A stretch of 64,000 bases of DNA, taken from Pseudoclavibacter sp. AY1F1 (lineage in GTDB: Bacteria > Actinomycetota > Actinomycetes > Actinomycetales > Microbacteriaceae). Under the pieces are notes generated by a model. That model worked only from the letters and a program-made list of their open reading frames with translations, had not been told where the DNA came from and made no database searches. The position numbers and the translations under genes are program-made. How positions within the stretch are numbered: position 1 is the stretch's first letter; every line of letters begins with the position of its first letter. Below, one piece after another: positions 34,389 to 42,363 of this stretch. The stretch is from contig NZ_PSTQ01000002.1 of assembly GCF_002931075.1 (NCBI RefSeq), forward strand, positions 1 through 64,000, written 5' to 3'.

Positions 34389-35204
34389 TTAGACCGTGTC
34401 GGGGACCGAACGGCCGAGCTGCAGGTGCTCGTGGGCGAACGCGACGGTCTCGCGCAGCATGCGCAGGCGGTCCGGCTCGTTCTTCGCCTTGCGCGTGTTC
34501 ACTTCGGCCACGACGTGGCCTGACCAGCCGATCGAGGCGAGGTACTGCAGCGTCTCGGCGACGGGCTGGCCGCCCTCGCCGGGAGCGAGGTGCTCGTCGA
34601 AGAGCTTGTCGTTCGCCTCGGGCGCCTGGCCATCGCAGAGGTGGATGTGGCGCAGGCGGTCGCCCGCGGCCTTCGCCATCTGCAGGGAGTCGCGGCCGGA
34701 GAGGGCTGCGTGCGAGAAATCGAGGGTGATGGCGTCGCAGTCCATCTCGACGGGGTCGATGCCGGGCTTGTACGCCTGCAGGGCGCGGCCGGAGACCTTC
34801 CACGGGAACATGTTCTCCACGGCGATCTCAGTGCCGGTGTCTGCGTTGATTTCGCGGACGATGTCGAGGAAGTTCTCCGCGTATCCCGACTGCCACCGGA
34901 ACGGCGGGTGGACGACCACGGTGGAGGCGCCGATGTCGCGGGCAAGCTCGGCGGAGCGCTGCAGTTTCGTGCGCTGGTCGCGGCCCCACACGAACTGCGT
35001 GAAGAGCAGGACCGGGGCGTGGACGGCCAGCACCGGCAGCTGGTACTTGTCGATGAGCCGCTTCAGCGCATCCACGCTTCGTGAGGTCTGGTCGGTCGAG
35101 ATCATGATCTCCATGCCGTCGAAGCCCGCGTCGCGAGCTATCTGGAACGACGTCTCGACAGACTTCGGGAACGTGCAGGAGGTGCTCATGCCGACGGTGA
35201 TCAT
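34389..35204 (-). CDS. Sugar phosphate isomerase/epimerase family protein
   Basis: A 271-residue protein with the xylose-isomerase-like TIM-barrel pattern: EIMISTDQTSR near the start, VHPPFRWQSGYAENF, a glutamate in EIAVENMFP, an aspartate-histidine pair in TLDFSHAALSG, HIHLCDG, and VVAEVNTR at the C-terminus. These Glu, Asp and His residues normally coordinate a divalent metal. Substrate cannot be read from sequence. The ATG at 35204 has TAATCT 7 nt upstream and no ribosome-binding site at usual distance. Confidence 0.85.
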   Translation of the reverse strand: MITVGMSTSCTFPKSVETSFQIARDAGFDGMEIMISTDQTSRSVDALKRLIDKYQLPVLAVHAPVLLFTQFVWGRDQRTKLQRSAELARDIGASTVVVHPPFRWQSGYAENFLDIVREINADTGTEIAVENMFPWKVSGRALQAYKPGIDPVEMDCDAITLDFSHAALSGRDSLQMAKAAGDRLRHIHLCDGQAPEANDKLFDEHLAPGEGGQPVAETLQYLASIGWSGHVVAEVNTRKAKNEPDRLRMLRETVAFAHEHLQLGRSVPDTV

Positions 35205-35217
35205 TTTCCGGAGATTA
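35205..35217 (-). promoter_or_regulatory. -10 element for leaderless isomerase-like gene
   Basis: TAATCT (35212-35217, minus strand) is 7 nt upstream of the ATG at 35204. Confidence 0.45.
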
Positions 35218-35259
35218 CTCCTCTCCGCTGTCCGAAAGATGACGGACCCTCCAGACGAA

Positions 35260-35985
35260 TCAGGTGAGACGGTATTCGAGCTCGGGCCGGCCGGGCGTTC
35301 CGTACCTGGGGGTGCGCTCGGCGGCGGAGGTGTCGACGAGGTGCTCGAGGTAACGGCGCGCCGTGACGCGGGAGAGCGTCAGCTGCTCAGAGAGCTCCTT
35401 GGCTGAGATGCCGGTTCCCTCCCCGGGCGCCCTGAGTGCGGCGATGACGCTTGCGAGCGTCTCGCTCGTAAGCCCCTTGGGGAGGCTCGCGTGGGGTGTG
35501 GCCTGGCGGAGCGACGCGAGTGTCTGATCGACCTCGTCCTGACTCGACACGATGTGGTCGAAGAGGCCTGCCCGGTATTCGCGCAGGGCTTCCAGCTTCT
35601 CGGCGAAGGTCTGGAATGTGAACGGCTTGAGCAGGTAGTGGGCGATGCCGAGCGAGACCGCCTGCTTCACGGTCGCCGCCTCGCGCACGGCGGTCACGGC
35701 GATGATGTCCACGTCGTGCCCCTCAGCTCTGAGCCGTCTGGCGACATCGATGCCCGTAGCGTCCGGCATGTTGATGTCGAGGAGGACCACGTCGATGCGC
35801 TCGGCGTCACCGGCGGCGGCCGCGCGCACGGCGAGGATCGCCGCGGACGCCGTCCCAACGACCCCGACAGCACGGAACCCTGATATGCGCTCGACGTAGG
35901 AGACGTGCGCCCGCGCCGTCAGCGGTTCGTCGTCGACAACAAGCACGTGCAGAGGCGCATGCCGGGCCGCCAGGTCACCAGTCAT
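35260..35985 (-). CDS. Response regulator, CitB/DcuR type
   Basis: The 241-residue regulator has an N-terminal receiver domain with acidic D18 and D19, phosphoacceptor D70 in VVLLDINMPD, and the KPF lysine near residue 117. A C-terminal helix-turn-helix domain (LSEQLTLSRVTARRYLEHLV) is typical of CitB, DcuR and DpiA. Its start overlaps the 3' end of the kinase gene by 11 nt. It probably activates the divergent dctA gene beyond the kinase, by analogy to the DcuSR/DctA system; the binding sites are not identified. Confidence 0.88.
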   Translation of the reverse strand: MTGDLAARHAPLHVLVVDDEPLTARAHVSYVERISGFRAVGVVGTASAAILAVRAAAAGDAERIDVVLLDINMPDATGIDVARRLRAEGHDVDIIAVTAVREAATVKQAVSLGIAHYLLKPFTFQTFAEKLEALREYRAGLFDHIVSSQDEVDQTLASLRQATPHASLPKGLTSETLASVIAALRAPGEGTGISAKELSEQLTLSRVTARRYLEHLVDTSAAERTPRYGTPGRPELEYRLT

Positions 35986-37606
35986 CTGCGGTTCGCCCCT
36001 CTCCTGAAACGCCGCTCGGGGTCAGCTCAGTCCCTCGCACCGGCAGACACACGGTGAACGCGGACCCCTCGACGTCGATGCTCCCGCCTGATCTGCGCAC
36101 GGCCTGCCTGACCAACGCGAGGCCAACACCGCGCCCCTTGCCGGGCTTGCCGGAAACGCCGAAATCGAAGATGCGTCCGAGGAACTCCGGGTCTGGTCCG
36201 TCTCCGCTGTCGCTGACCTCGATGAGCACCTCGCCGTCGAGCTCCTCGACCAGCACGCGAACCGCGGGGGCTGGCGTGGCGCGGGCCGCCTCGAGGGCAT
36301 TGTCGATGAGGTTGCCGACGATCGTGATGAGGTCCCTCGCCGAGGCGCTCGCGGGAACCCGGGCGGGCAGGTGCAGCTCGAAGCGCACATCCATCTCGTC
36401 GGCCTGCGACGATTTGCCGAGGAGCAGTGCGACAAGAACCGGGTCCTCGATAGCGCGCACGAGGCGGTCCGCCAGCTCCTGGCTGACGTCGAGGGTAGAG
36501 CTCGCGAGCCGCATCGCCTCGTCCGGCTGGCCGAGCTCGATGAGCGCGATGATCGTGTGCAGTCGGTTCGCGAACTCGTGCGCCTGCGAGCGGAGCGCCG
36601 CCGCGAGCGTCTGCGACGTCTCGAGCTCTCCGCTGAGTTCCTCGATGCGGGAGTGGTCGCGCAGCGTGACGACCGTGCCTGCGAAGCGCGGTGCATCCTG
36701 ACCCGGCCCACGCGTAACGACGGCCTCGCAGTTCACGACGAGCACGTGCCGTTCGGTGACGACGATCTCGTCGACGACGGCGTCCTCGCGCAGCAGGACG
36801 TCGCGGAGAATCTCAGGCACTTCCAGTTCCCGCACCGGCACCGGGGCGGCCTGCGGGTCGAACGGCGGCAGGCCGAGGTACTCGGCGGCCACCCCGTTCG
36901 TGAGCGCGATCCTGCCCTTCGTGTCGATGAGGACAAGCCCCTCGTCGATCGAGCGCAGCACACCCTCGTAGTAGGCGAACATGCGGGCCAGGTCCTCCGG
37001 GCCACGGTTGTCCGTCACCCGCCGCAGGTACCGGCTCAGCGCCCATGCGCCCGCGCCTCCGATGAGCAGCGCGCCAAGCGCAGACCAGAGGATCAGGGCG
37101 ATGCGCGATCCCGTCGCGACGTGCGCGTTCGAGACAGTCACACCGGCCGACACGAGGGCAACCACCTCGCCGTCCGCCCAGATCGGGGCGACGGCGCGCA
37201 CCGAGGGGCCAAGCGTTCCCGTGTAGGTCTCGGTGAACGTGGAGCCCGCGAGCGCCGCATCGATGTTGCCCTGGAACAGGCGACCGATCTCCTCCGGATT
37301 TCGGTGTGTGATGCGCACCCGGTCCGTGTCCATGATCGTGATGAAGTCGATTCCCGTGGAGTCGGAGATGACGATCGCGTACGGCTGGAGGGCGCTGCTG
37401 GGGTCGTCAGCCGCGAGCTGCTCGACGACAAATGGGTCGTGGGCGATCGTCTCGGCGACCGCCAGGCTGCGCAGTGCGGCGTCGTCCTCCGCCTCGCGGC
37501 GCGCATCCGCCCACACGACGGCCACGCCGATGCCGGTGAGCGCCAGGATGGCGACGAACTGCAGCACGAAGAGGCGCGTCGCGACGCTCCAGCTTGCGAA
37601 TCGCAC
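35975..37606 (-). CDS. Sensor histidine kinase, CitA/DcuS type
   Basis: The GTG at 37606 is supported by AGGAGG 5 nt upstream. The 543-residue kinase has a first membrane segment at about 9-31, an extracytoplasmic PAS-like sensor domain, a second segment at about 175-195, a cytoplasmic PAS domain (LARMFAYYEGVLRSIDEGLVLID), a phosphoacceptor region QAHEFANRLHTIIALIELG with the histidine typical of CitA/DcuS kinases, and a HATPase domain (GNLIDNALEA, GKGRGVGLALVRQAV). The sensed ligand is likely a C4-dicarboxylate or citrate, inferred from dctA next door. Confidence 0.9.
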   Translation of the reverse strand: MRFASWSVATRLFVLQFVAILALTGIGVAVVWADARREAEDDAALRSLAVAETIAHDPFVVEQLAADDPSSALQPYAIVISDSTGIDFITIMDTDRVRITHRNPEEIGRLFQGNIDAALAGSTFTETYTGTLGPSVRAVAPIWADGEVVALVSAGVTVSNAHVATGSRIALILWSALGALLIGGAGAWALSRYLRRVTDNRGPEDLARMFAYYEGVLRSIDEGLVLIDTKGRIALTNGVAAEYLGLPPFDPQAAPVPVRELEVPEILRDVLLREDAVVDEIVVTERHVLVVNCEAVVTRGPGQDAPRFAGTVVTLRDHSRIEELSGELETSQTLAAALRSQAHEFANRLHTIIALIELGQPDEAMRLASSTLDVSQELADRLVRAIEDPVLVALLLGKSSQADEMDVRFELHLPARVPASASARDLITIVGNLIDNALEAARATPAPAVRVLVEELDGEVLIEVSDSGDGPDPEFLGRIFDFGVSGKPGKGRGVGLALVRQAVRRSGGSIDVEGSAFTVCLPVRGTELTPSGVSGEGRTADDW

Positions 37607-37651
37607 GGCACCTCCTCGGCGTCGATGGGCGGGCCGCACCTGGTCTCGCTG

Positions 37652-37679
37652 TTGAGGGGCGCGGTGAAAACAGTATGAA
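37652..37679 (+). promoter_or_regulatory. Candidate promoter of dctA
   Basis: TTGAGG (37652-37657) and TATGAA (37674-37679) are 16 bp apart. They would give a leader of about 85 nt before dctA. The site lies in the 164-bp divergent region with the sensor kinase. Confidence 0.4.
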
Positions 37680-37770
37680 CGCAAGTCGCGGTCGTCATGT
37701 CGGTGAGCGGATGCTCAATCCATCGTTCTCGACGCAGCTCGCGTCGGATCTCAAGGGAGAGAAGACAGCA

Positions 37771-39150
37771 ATGGCGCTCACATCTCAGGACACCAAAGCC
37801 CCGCGTAAACGCGGCATCGACAAGACCCACTGGCTCTACATCGCCGTCATCATCGCCGTGCTGGCCGGCATCACCGTCGGACTCGTCTTCCCGGAGTTCG
37901 GGAAGGCGCTCAAGCCCGTCGGCGAGGCGTTTGTTGCGCTCATCAAGATGATGATCGCCCCCATCATCTTCTGCACGATCGTGCTCGGCGTCGGCTCGAT
38001 CGCCAAGGCAGCGACGGTCGGCAAGGTCGGCGGGCTCGCGCTCCTCTACTTCATCACGATGTCGACGTTCGCCCTTGGCATCGGCATGGTCGTCGGCAAC
38101 TTCATCCACCCGGGCGAGGGCCTGAACATCGCGAGTGCGTCCTACGAAGCGGATGCGTCGAAGAGCGAGGGGACTGCCGACTTCCTGCTCGGCATCATCC
38201 CGACCTCGCTGTTCTCCTCGCTCACCGACGGCAGCATCCTGCAGGTGCTGTTCGTGGCCCTGCTCCTCGGCTTCGGTCTGCAGAAGATGGGCACGAAGGC
38301 CGCGCCCATCATCGACGCGATCGCCCAGATCCAGGCCCTCGTCTTCCGCGTGCTCGGCATGATCATGTGGGTCGCCCCGGTCGGAGCGTTCGGAGCCATC
38401 GCGGCGGTCGTTGGAGCGACGGGCATCGACGCGGTCATCGCGCTCGGCACGCTTATGGTCGCCTTCTACATCACGTGCGCGCTCTTCATCGTGGTGGTGC
38501 TCGGCTCGCTGCTCTGGCTCGTGGCCCGCGTCAACATCTTCAAGCTCATGAAGTTCCTCGGCCGTGAGTACCTCCTCATCGTCTCGACGTCGTCGAGCGA
38601 GGTGGCGCTGCCTCGCCTCATTGCGAAGATGGAGCACGTCGGCGTCTCCAAGTCGGTCGCCGGCATCACGATTCCCACCGGGTACTCGTTCAACCTCGAC
38701 GGCACGGCCATCTACCTGACGATGGCGTCGCTGTTCATCGCCAGCGCGATGGGCACGCCGCTCTCCATCGGTGAGCAGGTCTCGCTGCTGGTCTTCATGA
38801 TGATCGCCTCGAAGGGTGCCGCCGGCGTCACCGGTGCCGGCCTCGCGACGCTCGCAGGCGGCCTGCAGGCCCACCGCCCCGACCTCGTCGACGGCGTCGG
38901 CGTGATCGTCGGCATCGACCGCTTCATGTCCGAGGCTCGTGCCCTCACGAACTTCACGGGAAACGCCGTCGCGACGGTGCTCGTCGGAACGTGGACCAAG
39001 GAGATCGACAAGCAGCGCGTCGATCTCGTGCTGAGCGGTGGTGCCCCGTTCGACGAGGCGACCATGAACGAGGACGTGCACGGCTCGACCGATCACTCGC
39101 GCGACGCCAAGAGCCAGCAGGTCATCGACCAGGAGCGCGTCACGGCGTAG
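37771..39150 (+). CDS. dctA: C4-dicarboxylate:cation symporter DctA
   Basis: The 459-residue membrane protein (ATG at 37771 after AAGGGAGAG) is a DAACS/SDF-family transporter. It has about eight helices, LIKMMIAPIIFCTIVLGVGSI near the N-terminus, STSSSEVALPRLIAKME (serine-rich hairpin loop HP1), IPTGYSFNLDGTAIYLTM, and a RFMSEARALTNFTGNAVATVLV ending that contains ligand and Na+ sites. It imports succinate, fumarate or malate with Na+ or H+. Placement next to the CitA/DcuS-like two-component genes supports ligand-controlled expression. A 23-bp palindrome follows the stop. Confidence 0.93.
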   Translation: MALTSQDTKAPRKRGIDKTHWLYIAVIIAVLAGITVGLVFPEFGKALKPVGEAFVALIKMMIAPIIFCTIVLGVGSIAKAATVGKVGGLALLYFITMSTFALGIGMVVGNFIHPGEGLNIASASYEADASKSEGTADFLLGIIPTSLFSSLTDGSILQVLFVALLLGFGLQKMGTKAAPIIDAIAQIQALVFRVLGMIMWVAPVGAFGAIAAVVGATGIDAVIALGTLMVAFYITCALFIVVVLGSLLWLVARVNIFKLMKFLGREYLLIVSTSSSEVALPRLIAKMEHVGVSKSVAGITIPTGYSFNLDGTAIYLTMASLFIASAMGTPLSIGEQVSLLVFMMIASKGAAGVTGAGLATLAGGLQAHRPDLVDGVGVIVGIDRFMSEARALTNFTGNAVATVLVGTWTKEIDKQRVDLVLSGGAPFDEATMNEDVHGSTDHSRDAKSQQVIDQERVTA

Positions 39151-39169
39151 CCCGAACCGCTCACGCACA

Positions 39170-39227
39170 CAGACCTGTGGGGTGCGCATCCGTTTCGAAA
39201 GATTCGGATGCGCACCCCACAGGTCTG
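39170..39227. terminator. Long perfect hairpin after dctA
   Basis: 23-bp arms (39170-39192 and 39205-39227) pair perfectly around a 12-nt loop that itself contains TTTCGAAA. There is no T-tract. It separates dctA from the converging membrane protein gene; its length exceeds ordinary terminators. Confidence 0.8.
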
Positions 39228-39262
39228 CAGCGGGGAGCGCGGGGTCCGGCACGCTCGCCGGA

Positions 39263-40591
39263 TCACATCCTCACATCGGGCCCGACGGGGACTGGCCGCA
39301 AGCTCTTGCTCCGAGCACGAACCCGCACGAGCCCAAAAGCCAACGCCGCAGCACCGAGGCACAGGAACGGGGCGATAATCGCGAGCTTGAGTATTGCCCC
39401 ACCAAGCAGAAACCCGCCCGCAATCGCGAGCGCAGCCGCAGCCGGAATGGCCCATACCTGGAGGCCCCGGATTGCCGCGAGGCACAGGCCGGTCCCGAAC
39501 AGCGCGAGCGCAGCAGCTAACACTGGTGCGACCATGAAGAGGAACCCCTCCATGAAGGGCCGGATCGTCCAGCAGGCCGCGACAAGGACGAGCGCAAGGC
39601 ACCAGGAAAACGCGGCCCAGATCGCGACGCTGCCCATGCGCCGTCGCACCAGCGCGGCTCCGGCAATGAACGTCGGGAGAGGGGCGAGGACGGCCAGGAC
39701 GAGAGCCGAAGAGCTCCATAGCTCCGCCCCGGCGAGGTTGAAGCGCTGGATGACGAGGCCGATGCAGCCGATTGCGCCACTTGAAACTGCGGTAGCGGCG
39801 AGTAAGGCAAGGTCGCGCGAAGCGACTCCCGCGACCGCTCTCGTTGTTCCTTCTCGTTGGGAGCGAGTCACGCTTGCTGCTACGACTACCGCGACGACCA
39901 ACGTGCAGGCCACAAGCGAGTTGACGCCCGATGCGCCGAGCATCACGTTCGAGTAGACGATTCCGCTGAGAATTCCGAGCGCGCCGCCTAGGACCAGTCG
40001 AAGCCAGGTGGGGAACATCTCGCTCAAGGCGCTTCCGGCGGCAATCGTCGCGGCCACCATGAAAAGAGCGGTGCTCGCGGGCCAAGTGAAGTTGAGCGGG
40101 AACAGCAACTCCTCCTCGGCGCCTGGAACCGGAAGCAGCCAGAATGCGAACTCGGCGCTACCGGTCAGCGCGCTCAGCGCGAACGCGGCCGCAGAGAGGG
40201 TCGCGGGCCAGGCGCTCATCTGTAGTGCTCGGACCAGGAGCGTGACCACTGCGAAGCCGAAGGCCGCGACTCCGGCAGCGCGCCCGATGAGGACTGCGAT
40301 GAAGAGTGCGGGGGTTATCGACATGAACGTTTCGCCAGTCGTCAGTCGCTGGAGGAGCCCGACCACCGCCGGGCCGGAGAAGCTGACAACGGCTACAAGC
40401 GCCAGGGCCAGGGCGATCTTGTAGCTCGCGCGTTCGGCCAGGCCGTGCACGCGGATCGACCAGGCTTCGGTGAACTCGGGCTTCGTGGCTCCGCGTGCCG
40501 CGGCGTCGTCCTCGAGCATCCCGAGGAACACGTCGCCGTTTTCCCCGCGCCACGCTTTCGGGTACCAGCGGAGCAGCTTGCTGTAGCTCAC
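39263..40591 (-). CDS. PadR-associated multipass membrane protein
   Basis: The 442-residue protein overlaps the PadR gene by 4 nt. A short cytoplasmic N-terminus with LLRWYPKAWRGENGDVFLGMLEDDA is typical of proteins encoded behind PadR regulators; about ten hydrophobic helices fill the rest. The C-terminus is basic (RVRARSKSLRPVPVG). It has no transporter motif I recognise. The GC content and codon use at 39700-40000 are slightly less extreme than the neighbours. Confidence 0.75.
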   Translation of the reverse strand: MSYSKLLRWYPKAWRGENGDVFLGMLEDDAAARGATKPEFTEAWSIRVHGLAERASYKIALALALVAVVSFSGPAVVGLLQRLTTGETFMSITPALFIAVLIGRAAGVAAFGFAVVTLLVRALQMSAWPATLSAAAFALSALTGSAEFAFWLLPVPGAEEELLFPLNFTWPASTALFMVAATIAAGSALSEMFPTWLRLVLGGALGILSGIVYSNVMLGASGVNSLVACTLVVAVVVAASVTRSQREGTTRAVAGVASRDLALLAATAVSSGAIGCIGLVIQRFNLAGAELWSSSALVLAVLAPLPTFIAGAALVRRRMGSVAIWAAFSWCLALVLVAACWTIRPFMEGFLFMVAPVLAAALALFGTGLCLAAIRGLQVWAIPAAAALAIAGGFLLGGAILKLAIIAPFLCLGAAALAFGLVRVRARSKSLRPVPVGPDVRM

Positions 40592-40947
40592 CAGGCCACC
40601 GCCGCGCTCATGCCAGCCGTGCCTGGGCGCAACGCCGCGGTCGGCGGCGTTGCAAGGCGCTTCTCCGCCGCGCGGGCTCGAGCCAGGAGGCGCTTGGTCT
40701 CGACTTCGAGCGCCGTGCGACCCGCAGGGGTCAGCTCGTAGTAGCGACGTGCCCGACCATCGACCGTCTCCTCGCCAGCCCGCTGGATGCGGCCGTCGCG
40801 CTCGAGGCGATCGAGGGAGGTGTAGAGCGTCGTGACGCGCAGTTTCACGGCGCCGTCGCTCAGCTCGTCGGCGTCCCTGAGGATGCCGTAGCCGTGCTGG
40901 CGGCCTCCTGCCAGCGCAGTCAGGATCCAGAATGCAACTTCAGTCAT
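40588..40947 (-). CDS. PadR-family transcriptional regulator
   Basis: The start is placed at ATG 40947, not the in-frame ATG 18 nt upstream, because TATATT lies 7 nt before it and the upstream codons overlap the operator. The 119-residue protein has the PadR winged helix: FWILTALAGGRQHGYGIL, LRVTTLYTSLDRLERDG, and RRYYELTPAGR, then a helical dimerisation arm. PadR repressors usually control a membrane or export protein in the same operon, here the gene downstream. Confidence 0.9.
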   Translation of the reverse strand: MTEVAFWILTALAGGRQHGYGILRDADELSDGAVKLRVTTLYTSLDRLERDGRIQRAGEETVDGRARRYYELTPAGRTALEVETKRLLARARAAEKRLATPPTAALRPGTAGMSAAVAW

Positions 40948-40967
40948 GTGTGGGAATATACCCACAT
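40948..40967 (-). promoter_or_regulatory. PadR operator overlapping a leaderless -10
   Basis: TGTGGG and CCCACA (40949-40966) form a 6-bp dyad with the six central bases reading TATATT on the minus strand, the -10 element 7 nt before the ATG. A further half site CCACAT follows at 40975-40980. Binding would block RNA polymerase directly. Confidence 0.7.
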
Positions 40968-41372
40968 CGGTAATATGTGGTCAATCGACATCTGAACTGG
41001 CTGGCGAATCGAGCCTCGGACCGCCTCGGACCGCCTCGGACCGCCTCTGACGGCCTCCGACCGCCTCGGAGGGCCTCCGACCGCCTCGGAGGCGGCGAGG
41101 TGGAACACTGCCGGGTTCCGGGCGTGCTGCCAATTAAGGGGCGAAGTGGCTTTCGAGCGCGCAGCGCCAGCCAAGGCGCCGCAAGATTCCGGGGCGCGGC
41201 GAACGGCTCGCTTGCATTTCGCCCCTAAATCGACGGCGCTTGGAGCTGAGCGGGGAACGGGGCAGCTTGGAGGCGAGGCCGCCGAGGCGGGGCAGGAGGA
41301 GTAAGGCTGGGAGCGTGGGGCGAGGTGTGGGACCTTGGATGGGTGTGGCGGCTTCGGCGCAGTCCGCGTCGG
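40968..41372. other. 405-bp intergenic region with tandem repeats
   Basis: It holds the 10-bp tandem array at 41011-41090 and a separated 9-bp inverted repeat, AGGGGCGAA (41137-41145) with TTCGCCCCT (41218-41226), enclosing a GC-rich region that may end the corA transcript. No convincing gene is seen. Confidence 0.6.
41011..41090. repeat. Tandem repeat, eight 10-bp units
   Basis: Units CCGCCTCGGA are repeated from 41011 to 41090 with small changes (GAGCCTCGGA, CCGCCTCTGA, CGGCCTCCGA, GGGCCTCCGA). It lies upstream of the PadR gene. Confidence 0.85.
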
Positions 41373-42338
41373 CTACAGCCAGTCGCGCTTCTTGAAGACG
41401 ATGTAGAGCACCACGGACGAGCCGATGACGAGGGAGACGGAGGCGATGAGGCCCTCGACCTCGTTGTGGCCGGGGAAGTCGACGTTCATGCCGAAGAAGC
41501 CGGTGATAGCGGTCGGGACGGCGATGATCGCGGCCCAGCCCGTGACCTTCTTCATGATCTCGTTCATCTTGTTGCCCTGCAGCGCGATGCTCGTCTCGAT
41601 GGCCGTCGAGACGTGCTCCGCGAGCGTCTCGGACCAGTCGGCAGCAAGCGCGGCGTGGTCGCCGACGTCGGCGAAGTATGGGTGCAGCTCGGGTGCGACC
41701 TTCTCCTCGCCCTGGTGGATGAGGAGGGTGATGACCTCCTTGAGGGGGAGCGTCGCGTGGCGCAGCTTCGAGACGCTCCGGCGCAGGGTGAACGCGCGCC
41801 GCTGCACCTCGCTGGTGTCCGGCCGTTCGCTGAAGAGTCCGTCGCTGAGCGCCTCGATGACCTCGTCGAGCTGCTCGACGGAGTCGGTGTGGCTGTCGAC
41901 GACAACGTCGAGGAGCCCCCAGACGAGCCACGGAACCCCGAACTCCGAGAACTCCTCGTTTTCGTCGAGCCGTTTCGTGACGTCCTCGATGGGGAAGGCG
42001 GGTTCGTGGACGGTCACCAGGATGCCGGGCAGGATGAACGCGGTCAGCCGCGAGATCGTGACGTCGCCGGTCTCATCGCACGCCGAGCTCGACAGTGTCA
42101 GCAGCAGGTGCGAGTCGAAGCGGGCGAGGCGGGGACGCTCCAGACGGGACCGCGCGTCCTCGACCGCGAGGGCGTGCAGGTCGAGGAGGCGTGCGAGCTC
42201 ATCGAGCGCGCCCACCTCCTCGAGTGTCAGGTCGACCCAGGCCGTGCAGTCCCCGGATGCACGGTGCTCGGTGAGGTTCGACAGCGAGTGCTCGCCGCCG
42301 ACACGCTTGCCGTCGCGGTAGAGCCTCTTGGTCTGCAT
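41373..42338 (-). CDS. corA: CorA-family divalent cation channel
   Basis: The second ATG (42338) is preferred over ATG 42347, which lies inside a TACGAT -10 hexamer. The 321-residue protein has the CorA cytoplasmic funnel (WVDLTLEEVGALDELARLLDL; EDARSRLERPRL) and two C-terminal helices with the selectivity motif GFFGMNVDFPG. The charged C-terminal KKRDWL is standard. It imports Mg2+ or Co2+. Family assignment is firm; ion preference is inferred. Confidence 0.93.
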   Translation of the reverse strand: MQTKRLYRDGKRVGGEHSLSNLTEHRASGDCTAWVDLTLEEVGALDELARLLDLHALAVEDARSRLERPRLARFDSHLLLTLSSSACDETGDVTISRLTAFILPGILVTVHEPAFPIEDVTKRLDENEEFSEFGVPWLVWGLLDVVVDSHTDSVEQLDEVIEALSDGLFSERPDTSEVQRRAFTLRRSVSKLRHATLPLKEVITLLIHQGEEKVAPELHPYFADVGDHAALAADWSETLAEHVSTAIETSIALQGNKMNEIMKKVTGWAAIIAVPTAITGFFGMNVDFPGHNEVEGLIASVSLVIGSSVVLYIVFKKRDWL

Positions 42339-42351
42339 GCGGCTCATCGTA
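42339..42351 (-). promoter_or_regulatory. -10 element for leaderless corA
   Basis: TACGAT (42346-42351, minus strand) lies 7 nt before ATG 42338. It overlaps the alternative ATG at 42347, which argues against that start. Confidence 0.5.
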
Positions 42352-42363
42352 CGGCCGCCCGGG

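Noticed and set aside
40944-41174. 76-codon minus-strand frame across the tandem repeat
   Set aside because: It is composed of repeat-derived Arg, Gly, Ser and Pro residues (GPPRRSEAVRG) and runs into the PadR operator.
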